Part shown: one piece after another, positions 17,294 to 24,306 of the stretch
How positions within the stretch are numbered: position 1 is the stretch's first letter
Layout: every line of letters begins with the position of its first letter
Source: Flavobacterium sp. J372
GTDB lineage: Bacteria; Bacteroidota; Bacteroidia; Flavobacteriales; Flavobacteriaceae
Length of the DNA: 64,000 nucleotides
Assembly: GCF_024699965.1 (NCBI RefSeq)
Contig: NZ_JAJOMZ010000004.1
Span: 62,001 to 126,000 of the forward strand
Direction: 5' to 3'
Translations under genes and position numbers: made by a program
The notes under the pieces: generated by a model
Database searches by the model: none
Told to the model about the DNA's origin: nothing
The model's input: the letters and a program-made list of their open reading frames with translations, nothing else

Positions 17294-18202
17294 TTATAAC
17301 TTTTCAGCCACCCTAAGCTTTGCGCTGCGGGCACGGTTATTTACTGCAATCTCTTCATCTGTAGGCACAATCAGCTTTTCAATACTCCTGAAAGGCACCT
17401 CAAAATTCCCGAACACATCACGCTCCGGCTCACCTTCAAACATACCATTGCGCATAAAGCGTTTTACAAGCCTGTCTTCAAGTGAATGGTATGAAATGAT
17501 ACTCAGCCTCCCGCCGGTCTTTAAAACTTCCAGGGACTGTACTAAAAACTCCTTAAGCACCTCAATCTCCTGGTTTACCTCAATGCGGATAGCCTGGTAT
17601 ATCTGCGCCAATATTTTGTTGCTTTTATGCGCCGGCAGAAATTTTGCCAGCACCTGCTTCAGCTGCTCAGAATTTTTTATCGGGTGGCTTCTTCGTGCTG
17701 AAACAATGGTATTTGCTAAAGCCCCTGCATTCTTAAGCTCGCCAAAGTCATAAAAAACCCTCTTAAGTTCAGCCTCATCATATTCATTAACCACCACATA
17801 GGCATTAAGCTCATTCTTTTTACTCATCCGCATGTCAAGCTCGGCCTCAAAACGGGTAGAAAAACCGCGTTCCGGCACATCAAACTGATGCGATGACACA
17901 CCAAGGTCAGCCAATATACCGTCAACCTGCTTCACGCCGTGAAAGCGCAAAAACCTTTTTATAAACCTAAAATTTTCCAGAATCAGCACAAAACGTTCAT
18001 CTTTCAGCGCATTAGCATGCGCATCTTCATCCTGGTCAAAGGCAAAAAGTTTCCCGTTTTCACCAAGCCTGCTCAAAATTTCTTTTGAGTGCCCGCCGCC
18101 ACCAAAGGTTACGTCTACATACACGCCGTCAGGCTTAATATTAAGCCCGTCAACAGTTTCCTTTAAAAGCACAGGGTTATGATATTCCATCTTCGCCATC
18201 AT
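17294..18202 (-). CDS. rsmH: 16S rRNA (cytosine1402-N4)-methyltransferase
   Basis: This SAM-dependent methyltransferase, formerly MraW, modifies C1402 in the ribosomal P site. It has HNPVLLKETV at the N-terminus, the SAM motif VDVTFGGGGHS, and the C-terminal SYHSLEDRLVKRFM motif with NNRARSAKLR at the end. The length is 302 residues. The start overlaps mraZ by 14-26 bases depending on whether the first Met or MEYHNP is used. Confidence 0.97.
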   Translation of the reverse strand: MMAKMEYHNPVLLKETVDGLNIKPDGVYVDVTFGGGGHSKEILSRLGENGKLFAFDQDEDAHANALKDERFVLILENFRFIKRFLRFHGVKQVDGILADLGVSSHQFDVPERGFSTRFEAELDMRMSKKNELNAYVVVNEYDEAELKRVFYDFGELKNAGALANTIVSARRSHPIKNSEQLKQVLAKFLPAHKSNKILAQIYQAIRIEVNQEIEVLKEFLVQSLEVLKTGGRLSIISYHSLEDRLVKRFMRNGMFEGEPERDVFGNFEVPFRSIEKLIVPTDEEIAVNNRARSAKLRVAEKL

Positions 18203-18650
18203 TTAGGTTACCCATCACTTCTTCAGCCAGGTCAGCAAAATCAACCACCGAGTCATCAATAGATTTCTCGTATTTGTCTTTATCCCAGATTTCTACAATA
18301 TTCACCGCTGATGACAGCACCACATCTTTATCGATTTCCGCAAAAACCACAAGGTCGCGCGGAATTAAAAGTCTGCCAGCAGCGTCAATTTCCACTATTT
18401 TTACACCCGCCGTAAACCTCCGGATGAAATCATTATTCTTTTTCACAAACCTGTTCAGCTTGTTGATTTTAGCCATCATGACATTCCACTCTGCCATCGG
18501 ATACAATTCAAGGCACGGCTGGAAAACAGAACGCTTCAGCACAAAACCGGCATCAAGCCCGGATGCAAGCTGCTTCTTCAAAGGCGCCGGAAGCATCAGC
18601 CTCCCCTTTGAATCCGCTTTACATTCGTATGTTCCTACTATGGCATTCAA
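18177..18650 (-). CDS. mraZ: Transcriptional regulator MraZ
   Basis: A 157-residue protein with two SpoVT/AbrB-like swapped-hairpin domains: GTYECKADSKGRLMLPAPLK near the N-terminus and VEIDAAGRLLIPRDL in the second half. Family members form rings that bind direct repeats in front of mraZ and repress the dcw operon. Just such repeats stand upstream here (18699-18723), so autoregulation is well supported by context. It is the first gene of the operon. Confidence 0.95.
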   Translation of the reverse strand: MNAIVGTYECKADSKGRLMLPAPLKKQLASGLDAGFVLKRSVFQPCLELYPMAEWNVMMAKINKLNRFVKKNNDFIRRFTAGVKIVEIDAAGRLLIPRDLVVFAEIDKDVVLSSAVNIVEIWDKDKYEKSIDDSVVDFADLAEEVMGNLNDGEDGIS

Positions 18651-18678
18651 GCAGTTACGTGTTTAATCATGATTAACG

Positions 18679-18686
18679 CAAATATA
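18679..18686 (-). promoter_or_regulatory. -7 box of the dcw operon promoter
   Basis: TATATTTG on the minus strand, an exact TAnnTTTG match, 28 bases upstream of the mraZ start codon and directly downstream of the MraZ boxes. No good TTG at the usual spacing was found, which would suit an activator- or repressor-dominated promoter. Confidence 0.6.
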
Positions 18687-18698
18687 AAACAATATTTC

Positions 18699-18723
18699 CC
18701 ACTCATTACCACTTTCTACCACT
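18699..18723 (-). promoter_or_regulatory. Putative MraZ operator: three boxes, 10-bp period
   Basis: The plus strand carries CCACT three times (18699-18703, 18709-18713, 18719-18723), so AGTGG recurs exactly every 10 bp on the coding strand. Known MraZ sites are short G-rich direct repeats (TGGGN type) with 5-bp spacers upstream of mraZ. The match in phase, position and G-rich core makes this a likely autoregulatory operator. Confidence 0.75.
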
Positions 18724-18841
18724 TTGTTGATAAGTTTTTCCATTTTAGATGGTTAGGAAAGGTACAGGTCCGAAATTAACACAGCTTTAACAGGAAAATT
18801 TAAACAATCAAAAACTCTGAAGTTTTGAAATTTTAAAATCA

Positions 18842-18849
18842 TATATTTG
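18842..18849 (+). promoter_or_regulatory. Putative -7 box of the alpha/beta hydrolase
   Basis: An exact TATATTTG lies 25 bases before the start codon. The nearest TTG upstream is only 14 bases away, which is shorter than usual. Confidence 0.5.
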
Positions 18850-18874
18850 CCGATATTGAATAGTTGCCCTATAT

Positions 18875-19636
18875 ATGCAAAGCACACACAAGGAAGGAAA
18901 GTACAGTTATTTTGAAGCCGGAGAAGGCACACCCATAATCATCCTTCACGGCCTTATGGGAGGTCTGAGTAATTTTGACGGCGTTGCCAATTATTTTCCG
19001 CAGCATGGATATAAAGTGGTGATTCCCGAATTGCCGATTTACACCCAAAGTATATTGAAAACCAATGTGAAGGCTTTTGCAAAGTGGGTTAAAGATTTCA
19101 TTACCTATAAAGGTTTTGACAGGGTGATATTGCTGGGCAATTCTTTGGGAGGCCATATAGCGCTGTACCACACAAAAATGTACCCTGAAAAAATGCTTGG
19201 CCTTGTAATTACGGGAAGCTCAGGTCTTTACGAGAGCGCTATGGGTGACAGTTATCCGCGCCGCGGCGATTATGACTATATCCGGAAAAAAGCGCAGGAT
19301 GTATTTTATGACCCGGCTGTTGCAACAAAAGAAATTGTTGATGAAGTATATGCGGTGGCGAATGACAGGATAAAGCTGATTAAAACACTGACTATTGCAA
19401 AGAGCGCCATACGCCACAACATGGCGAAGGATTTGCCGAAAATGCATGTGCCAACAGGTATAATCTGGGGTAAGAATGATAACGTAACGCCGCCGGAAGT
19501 AGCCGAGGAATTCCACACGTTGCTGCCAAACTCAACATTGTATTGGATTTACAAGTGCGGCCACGCTGCCATGATGGAGCACCCTGATGAGTTTAACCGC
19601 CTGATGCATGAATGGCTGAAGAAAACCGGATTGTAA
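18875..19636 (+). CDS. Alpha/beta hydrolase
   Basis: A 253-residue alpha/beta-fold hydrolase. The oxyanion region HGLMGG is near residue 25, and the nucleophile elbow GNSLGG contains the catalytic Ser at about residue 90. The acid lies in the IWGKNDNVTPP segment and the catalytic His in CGHAAMMEHP. The substrate is unknown. It is transcribed divergently from mraZ, a common neighbour arrangement in Flavobacteriaceae where it usually precedes engB. Here a toxin-antitoxin pair separates it from engB. Confidence 0.9.
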   Translation: MQSTHKEGKYSYFEAGEGTPIIILHGLMGGLSNFDGVANYFPQHGYKVVIPELPIYTQSILKTNVKAFAKWVKDFITYKGFDRVILLGNSLGGHIALYHTKMYPEKMLGLVITGSSGLYESAMGDSYPRRGDYDYIRKKAQDVFYDPAVATKEIVDEVYAVANDRIKLIKTLTIAKSAIRHNMAKDLPKMHVPTGIIWGKNDNVTPPEVAEEFHTLLPNSTLYWIYKCGHAAMMEHPDEFNRLMHEWLKKTGL

Positions 19637-19650
19637 TTAAAATTAATTAA

Positions 19651-19953
19651 ATGGTTAATGTTGTTGCAAATAAACTACCCCAGATAAAAGAACTTTTCAG
19701 AAAGTATCAGGCTGAAAGGGCATATTTGTTTGGCAGTGCTGCAACAGGAAAATTCAATGAAAAAAGCGATGTAGATTTTCTATTCAGTTTTCCCGAAAAC
19801 ATTGATTACGAGGTTTATGCAAATAATTACTTTGGTTTATTACATGAGCTTCAAACACTTTTAGAGCGTGATGTAGAACTTGTAGCTGAAAAGACATTAA
19901 AAAATCCTTTTTTGATTGAAAGCATAAATCAAAGTAAAATTGCATTACTATGA
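19651..19953 (+). CDS. mntA: MntA-type nucleotidyltransferase antitoxin
   Basis: A minimal nucleotidyltransferase of 100 residues. The signature GS-x10-DxD is exact: GS in LFGSAATGKF, then DVD in EKSDVDFLF. In characterised HepT/MntA pairs this protein neutralises HepT by AMPylating a tyrosine beside the HEPN active site. Its stop codon overlaps the hepT start by four bases (ATGA), typical of this pair. Naming follows the partner and motif; experimental activity is inferred. Confidence 0.88.
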   Translation: MVNVVANKLPQIKELFRKYQAERAYLFGSAATGKFNEKSDVDFLFSFPENIDYEVYANNYFGLLHELQTLLERDVELVAEKTLKNPFLIESINQSKIALL

Positions 19954-20294
19954 GCACGCTCCAAGAAAAAAAATTACTCATTGATATTCTTAATGCAGTA
20001 AACTCTATTGACGAGCATCTTGAATCGAAGCGTGTGTTTGAAGAGTATCTTTCAAATAAAACAAAACGCAGGGCTGTTGAACGTGAGCTTGAGATAATTG
20101 GCGAAGCCATGACAAAACTCTTGAAAATTAATCCTTCAATTTCCATATCTTATTCAAGGCTGATTGTTGACCTTCGAAATAAAGTCATTCATGCTTATGA
20201 CAACATTGATGATATCCTGATATGGAAAGTTATAATGAAAGATATTCCTGTTCTTAAATCTGAAGTTGAAAAACTGTTATCCGATGAAAATTAA
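19950..20294 (+). CDS. hepT: HepT-type HEPN toxin (DUF86)
   Basis: An all-helical HEPN domain protein of 114 residues. The RNase motif R-x4-H-x-Y is intact in LRNKVIHAYDN; the Tyr is the residue AMPylated by MntA in known systems. It acts as a ribonuclease on cellular RNA when unneutralised. It ends inside the engB start (ATGAAAATTAA overlap, 11 bases), so the pair is translationally coupled to an essential GTPase gene, which is unusual for a toxin. Confidence 0.88.
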   Translation: MSTLQEKKLLIDILNAVNSIDEHLESKRVFEEYLSNKTKRRAVERELEIIGEAMTKLLKINPSISISYSRLIVDLRNKVIHAYDNIDDILIWKVIMKDIPVLKSEVEKLLSDEN

Positions 20295-20904
20295 TACTGC
20301 CGAGTTTGTAATTAGCAATTCTGATGTGAGCAAATGCCCTGCTGAGCGTTTGCCGGAGTATGCTTTTATCGGCAGGTCAAATGTTGGTAAGTCATCGCTT
20401 ATCAATATGCTGACGAACCATAAAAGCCTTGCAAAAACATCGGGAAAGCCCGGTAAAACACAGCTTATCAATCATTTCAAGATAAACAGCAATTGGTTTT
20501 TGGTAGACTTACCGGGATATGGTTATGCACGGGTATCAAAGAAAACCAAGGAAACATTCCAAAAGTTCATCACCGACTATTTCGAAAGGCGCGAGCAGCT
20601 GGTTTGTGCTTTCGTGCTTATCGATATCAGGCACGAAGCCCAGAAAATTGACCTGGAGTTCATTACTTACCTTGGCGAAACTGAAGTGCCGTTCTGCATT
20701 GTATTTACCAAAGCCGACAAAATAAGCCGCGGACGTGCCGAGCAGCACGTTGCCGCTTATAAAAAAGCGCTCTTAGCCAATAACTGGGAAGATATGCCAC
20801 AGTACTTCATCACCTCATCAGAAGACGGTACAGGCCGCGATGCCTTATTAGCTTATATTGATGAAGTGAACCAGGGAATTTTTGATAACCAGGATTTTAT
20901 TTAA
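20284..20904 (+). CDS. engB: Ribosome biogenesis GTP-binding protein EngB/YihA
   Basis: A TRAFAC-class GTPase needed for late large-subunit assembly. The G1 loop GRSNVGKSS, the G3 DLPGYG and the G4 TKAD are all present, and TSGKPGKTQ forms the switch I region. With the start at MKINTAEF (20284) the length is 206 residues, the family norm; the upstream Met at 20266 would add six residues inside hepT. It overlaps hepT by 11 bases and converges with the GNAT gene over 8 bases. Confidence 0.95.
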   Translation: MKINTAEFVISNSDVSKCPAERLPEYAFIGRSNVGKSSLINMLTNHKSLAKTSGKPGKTQLINHFKINSNWFLVDLPGYGYARVSKKTKETFQKFITDYFERREQLVCAFVLIDIRHEAQKIDLEFITYLGETEVPFCIVFTKADKISRGRAEQHVAAYKKALLANNWEDMPQYFITSSEDGTGRDALLAYIDEVNQGIFDNQDFI

Positions 20905-21379
20905 TCACCGTGACTTGTTTCTTCATGGCGTAGTTGGTAAAGCGCTGGCCATTATACTCCACTTCCTGCTGTTTAACTAATTCGTATCCTTGCTTAAGAA
21001 AAAAAGGCCTAGCGGTAATTGAAACATTTACCGTGATTGTTTTGACTTCTGACTGAGTCGCAAAAGCTTCGACAGCTTTTACCAATTCCTTAGCTATACC
21101 CCTGCCCTGATAATCTTTATGCACAAAAAGATGGTCAAAATATCCCGTGCCATCTATATCGGCAAAGCCGCATAATACACCATCCATTTCGGCAACTATA
21201 GTGTAATGTTGCAGAAGTTTGGGACCCCAGCGCTCCGCATCAATATCTACAGGTGCCCAGGCATCTAGCTGTGCCTGTGTATAATCTTTCGCATTGATAG
21301 CATGTACCGTTCCACGAAATAATTCTATCAAGGCATACAGATCTTCAGCACGATACCGGCGCAAAACAACATCGCTCAT
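20897..21379 (-). CDS. GNAT family N-acetyltransferase
   Basis: A 160-residue GNAT-fold acetyltransferase. The acetyl-CoA pyrophosphate loop is seen in VHKDYQGRGIAKELV, followed by beta-5/helix-4 and the C-terminal FFLKQGYELVKQQEV typical of the YafP-like group. The acceptor substrate is unknown. It lies two bases from gldC on the same strand, so co-transcription with the gld genes is possible. Confidence 0.87.
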   Translation of the reverse strand: MSDVVLRRYRAEDLYALIELFRGTVHAINAKDYTQAQLDAWAPVDIDAERWGPKLLQHYTIVAEMDGVLCGFADIDGTGYFDHLFVHKDYQGRGIAKELVKAVEAFATQSEVKTITVNVSITARPFFLKQGYELVKQQEVEYNGQRFTNYAMKKQVTVIK

Positions 21380-21381
21380 GA

Positions 21382-21723
21382 TTACTTCTGCTTCAGCTCC
21401 AGCTTTTCTGCAAAGTAATCGCAGAAATCTTTCATAGTGTCAGCCATCTTTTTGTCGCCGGTAGCACGCTCATAGGTATCGCTCATAGATACCAATGTCT
21501 GGTGGAAGAAGGTTTTCATCTCATCAACCGGCATATCTTTCGTCCACAGGTCAATACGCATGCTTTCCTGTGGCTTGCTGTCCCATACGGATAGCATCAC
21601 GGCTTTGGTCTCCTGGTTTACCACGCCGCCGTCACGGGCAGTCCACCACAATTTTTCCGGTACGCGGTTTTCATCAAGTTCAACAAGAAAGTTTATTTCA
21701 GATTTTAAGTTTGTCTTAGCCAT
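21382..21723 (-). CDS. gldC: Gliding motility protein GldC
   Basis: A small (113-residue) soluble protein required for efficient gliding in Flavobacterium; its biochemical role is unknown. It opens with TNLKSEINFLVELDENRVPEKLWW and ends in a charged helix (FCDYFAEKLELKQK), matching the family throughout. I start it at MAKTNLKSE, whose ATGGCTAA overlaps the gldB stop. The upstream frame to 21756 lies inside gldB. Confidence 0.93.
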   Translation of the reverse strand: MAKTNLKSEINFLVELDENRVPEKLWWTARDGGVVNQETKAVMLSVWDSKPQESMRIDLWTKDMPVDEMKTFFHQTLVSMSDTYERATGDKKMADTMKDFCDYFAEKLELKQK

Positions 21724-22690
21724 TCGTCTTTTTTGGTTTGTATTTAGAGTTTTCAAAGATGGTCTTCGCGTCCATCATCAGCAATTGCTGCAAAGGTACA
21801 TCTTTATGGTTTTGGGCGTAGGCCCGTACAATATGCCAGCCAATCCACTGCCCAATCCTGCCGGGCGATTCATTATCTATCTCCAGGTAAAATTTAGAGA
21901 ACGGCGCCGGGTTTATAAAGCGGCCCGGCAATTTTGAGTCGGTATCATACAGTATTTTGTTCTCTACAAAATAGCGCCATATTTCTTCCTCGTTGGCCTC
22001 GGCCCACTTCTGCTGCTCTTCGGTATAGCCCATTTTTTCAGCATCAGTATAATCAGGTATCAGCAGGTCTTTCATATATAGCTGTTTGCCATAGTATATC
22101 ATCTGGCTCAGCAGGTCACGGTCGCGTACAGGCGGTATTTTAGTTTCAGCAAAAGCTTTTGCTGCATCAGGCATAATCTGCCTCGGTTCAAAGTTCTGTT
22201 TCTGGTAAGTCGGGAATTCGTAAAACCTGTGGCCTTTACCAAGGTAGAGGTCAAGCGATACCAGCATAAGCGAATCGGCATAGATAACCTTAGATTCATA
22301 ATCCATTTCCGAAATCAGCGTAATGACTTTTGGCGTACGGAAATCAGGATAGTAATATTTTATATGCTGGAAAAGTGAATAAAAATCTTCTTGTAATGCC
22401 GTAGTATTCGGGAATTTCTTTTCTACTTCCTGATGAAGCTCCTGAAGCAAAGGGTCTTTAATTTTGTCAGTCCAAACCGCGTCAGGATTGCCGGCCGGGA
22501 AAAAGAAAGGATATTTTTGCTTTACAGCGCTTATATCATTTGGGTTGCTTTCGTAAAATTCTTTATCAAAACGCTCTATGTCAATTTTACCAACTTTTAC
22601 GGCAGCTACTTTTTCTTCTACTTTCTCTTTCTCGTCTTTACATGATGCTGCCATTATTAGTACAAAAGCCAAAAGAAAAAACTTCTTCAT
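21716..22690 (-). CDS. gldB: Gliding motility lipoprotein GldB
   Basis: A lipoprotein needed for gliding motility. The signal peptide MKKFFLLAFVLIMAASC ends in a lipobox with Cys17, followed by a charged CKDEKEK stretch. The mature part of about 305 residues has the characteristic KVGKIDIERFDKEFY opening and the C-terminal PGRIGQWIGWHIVRAY, a zincin-like helical arrangement without a clear HExxH. It forms an 8-base overlap with gldC and has its own promoter. Confidence 0.94.
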   Translation of the reverse strand: MKKFFLLAFVLIMAASCKDEKEKVEEKVAAVKVGKIDIERFDKEFYESNPNDISAVKQKYPFFFPAGNPDAVWTDKIKDPLLQELHQEVEKKFPNTTALQEDFYSLFQHIKYYYPDFRTPKVITLISEMDYESKVIYADSLMLVSLDLYLGKGHRFYEFPTYQKQNFEPRQIMPDAAKAFAETKIPPVRDRDLLSQMIYYGKQLYMKDLLIPDYTDAEKMGYTEEQQKWAEANEEEIWRYFVENKILYDTDSKLPGRFINPAPFSKFYLEIDNESPGRIGQWIGWHIVRAYAQNHKDVPLQQLLMMDAKTIFENSKYKPKKTNG

Positions 22691-22754
22691 AATTTAAAAT
22701 TTTATTAAGAAAAATCCCGAATTAATATGTCTAACTTTAAAAATTATTTTGGTG

Positions 22755-22762
22755 CAAATATA
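22755..22762 (-). promoter_or_regulatory. gldB -7 box
   Basis: TATATTTG on the minus strand, with a TTG 16 bases further upstream on that strand. This is a good Bacteroidetes promoter and lies 64 bases before the gldB start, between the divergent gldB and nadE. Confidence 0.6.
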
Positions 22763-22790
22763 CGCCACCCCAACCAAACAAAATAAGTTT

Positions 22791-23594
22791 ATGCCAACTA
22801 CTACTTTTAAAGCAGAAGAAATAACCAAACATATTGTTGACTGGCTGCGAAGCTATGCAGAGAACGCTAAAGTGAAAGGATTTGTTGTAGGCATCTCAGG
22901 CGGGATAGATTCTGCCGTAACCTCAACGCTTTGTGCGCTTACAGGGATGCCAACCCTTTGCATTGAAATGCCCATACACCAGGCGCCGAGCCACGTAACG
23001 CGCGCACAGGAACATATTACAGCACTAAAAAAGCGCTTCAGCAATGTAAGCGATGCCCGGGCCGACCTTACCCCTGTTTTTGATACTTTTAAACATCATG
23101 TGCCTGAAGGTGACGATAAAGCACGCCTTGACCTTACGCTGGCTAATACCCGTGCAAGGCTAAGGATGACTACACTGTATTACTTTGCCGGGCTGCACCA
23201 GGCGCTTGTAGCAGGTACAGGCAATAAGGTGGAAGATTTTGGTGTGGGATTTTTTACTAAATATGGTGATGGCGGGGTTGACCTGAGCCCGATTGCCGAC
23301 CTGAAGAAAAGCCAGGTGCGCGAACTGGCAAAATACCTTATGGTGCCTGACAGCATTGTGCAGGCTAAGCCTACTGACGGTTTATTTGGTGATGACCGCA
23401 GTGATGAAGACCAGCTGGGTGCAAGCTATGATGAGCTGGAATGGGCTATGGAACAGATGGAAGCAGGTAAAGACGAAAATGAATTTGCAGGAAGACAACA
23501 GGAAGTTTTTAAAATATACAAAAGGCTCAACACTATAAACCAGCATAAGATGCAGCCGATACCTGTATGTGAGATTCCCTTAAATTTGACATAA
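22791..23594 (+). CDS. nadE: NAD(+) synthetase
   Basis: An NH3-dependent NAD synthetase (267 residues) that amidates deamido-NAD. The ATP-pyrophosphatase P-loop SGGIDSA lies near residue 36. Further hallmarks are AGTGNKVEDFGVGFFTKYGDGG and KPTDGLFGDDRSDEDQLG. There is no glutaminase domain, so it relies on free ammonia or a separate amidotransferase. I use MPTTTFK (22791) because the frame upstream overlaps the gldB promoter. The gldCB-nadE-response-regulator order is familiar in Flavobacteriaceae. Confidence 0.94.
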   Translation: MPTTTFKAEEITKHIVDWLRSYAENAKVKGFVVGISGGIDSAVTSTLCALTGMPTLCIEMPIHQAPSHVTRAQEHITALKKRFSNVSDARADLTPVFDTFKHHVPEGDDKARLDLTLANTRARLRMTTLYYFAGLHQALVAGTGNKVEDFGVGFFTKYGDGGVDLSPIADLKKSQVRELAKYLMVPDSIVQAKPTDGLFGDDRSDEDQLGASYDELEWAMEQMEAGKDENEFAGRQQEVFKIYKRLNTINQHKMQPIPVCEIPLNLT

Positions 23595-23670
23595 AATTCT
23601 TTCATTCACAATACTTTAAGATAATAATTAGGTAACTTTACTATATAAGTTTTAATTAAAAATTGCAATC

Positions 23671-24300
23671 ATGATTAAACTATGTCTGGCAGATAATCAT
23701 CCGGTAGTGCACTACGGCATGAAGACCTACTTTAAAGAGAATGCGGAAATAAGTTTTGTTGGTGTTGTAAATAATCTTGACAGCCTGATTGACGTGCTTT
23801 CAAAGAAAACGGTTGATGCCGCTGTGGTTGACCTTGAGCTTGAAGGCCTCACCAGCATCAGCGCTGTAAAATCGCTTGTAAAAGAATTTCCTGATACCAG
23901 AATAATAATTTTCACCAACCTTGCCGAACAGATTTATGCGCCAAATGCATTAAAAGCAGGCGTATCTGCATACCTGCATAAAAGCGCTAAGATGGAAGAC
24001 CTTGAAGCTGCCATTAAAAAAGTAAATGAGGGCGAAATCATTTTTAGCGATGCCGTGAAGAAAAACCTTGCGCTGCTTAATAAAGGCAAAAAGTCGGAAA
24101 GGCTGTACCGCAAGCTGTCATCGCGCGAAATTGAGGTGCTGCGCTACCTCAGCGAAGGCAAAAAAAATAAGGAAATTGCGAAGTTGCTTGACCTGAACGA
24201 AAAAACAATAAGCACCTACAAGCTGCGCCTGCTTACGAAACTGCATGTAACTAACCTTGTAGATTTGGTGAATAAGGCGAAAACACTTGATATTGTTTAA
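23671..24300 (+). CDS. LuxR/NarL-family response regulator
   Basis: A 209-residue two-domain regulator. The receiver domain has the acidic pair after MIKLCLADNHP, the phospho-acceptor Asp54 in AAVVDLELEG, and Lys in LHKSA. The C-terminal half is a LuxR helix-turn-helix (LSSREIEVLRYLSEGKKNKEIAKLLDLNEKTISTYK). No histidine kinase is adjacent, so it is an orphan here. Its position after nadE and gldBC suggests a conserved neighbourhood, but its targets are unknown. Confidence 0.92.
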   Translation: MIKLCLADNHPVVHYGMKTYFKENAEISFVGVVNNLDSLIDVLSKKTVDAAVVDLELEGLTSISAVKSLVKEFPDTRIIIFTNLAEQIYAPNALKAGVSAYLHKSAKMEDLEAAIKKVNEGEIIFSDAVKKNLALLNKGKKSERLYRKLSSREIEVLRYLSEGKKNKEIAKLLDLNEKTISTYKLRLLTKLHVTNLVDLVNKAKTLDIV

Positions 24301-24306
24301 AATCAG

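Noticed and set aside
19651..20294. The small nucleotidyltransferase/HEPN genes as part of an undescribed defence island
   Set aside because: Motifs match the known HepT/MntA pair, and the neighbours are housekeeping genes rather than defence genes.
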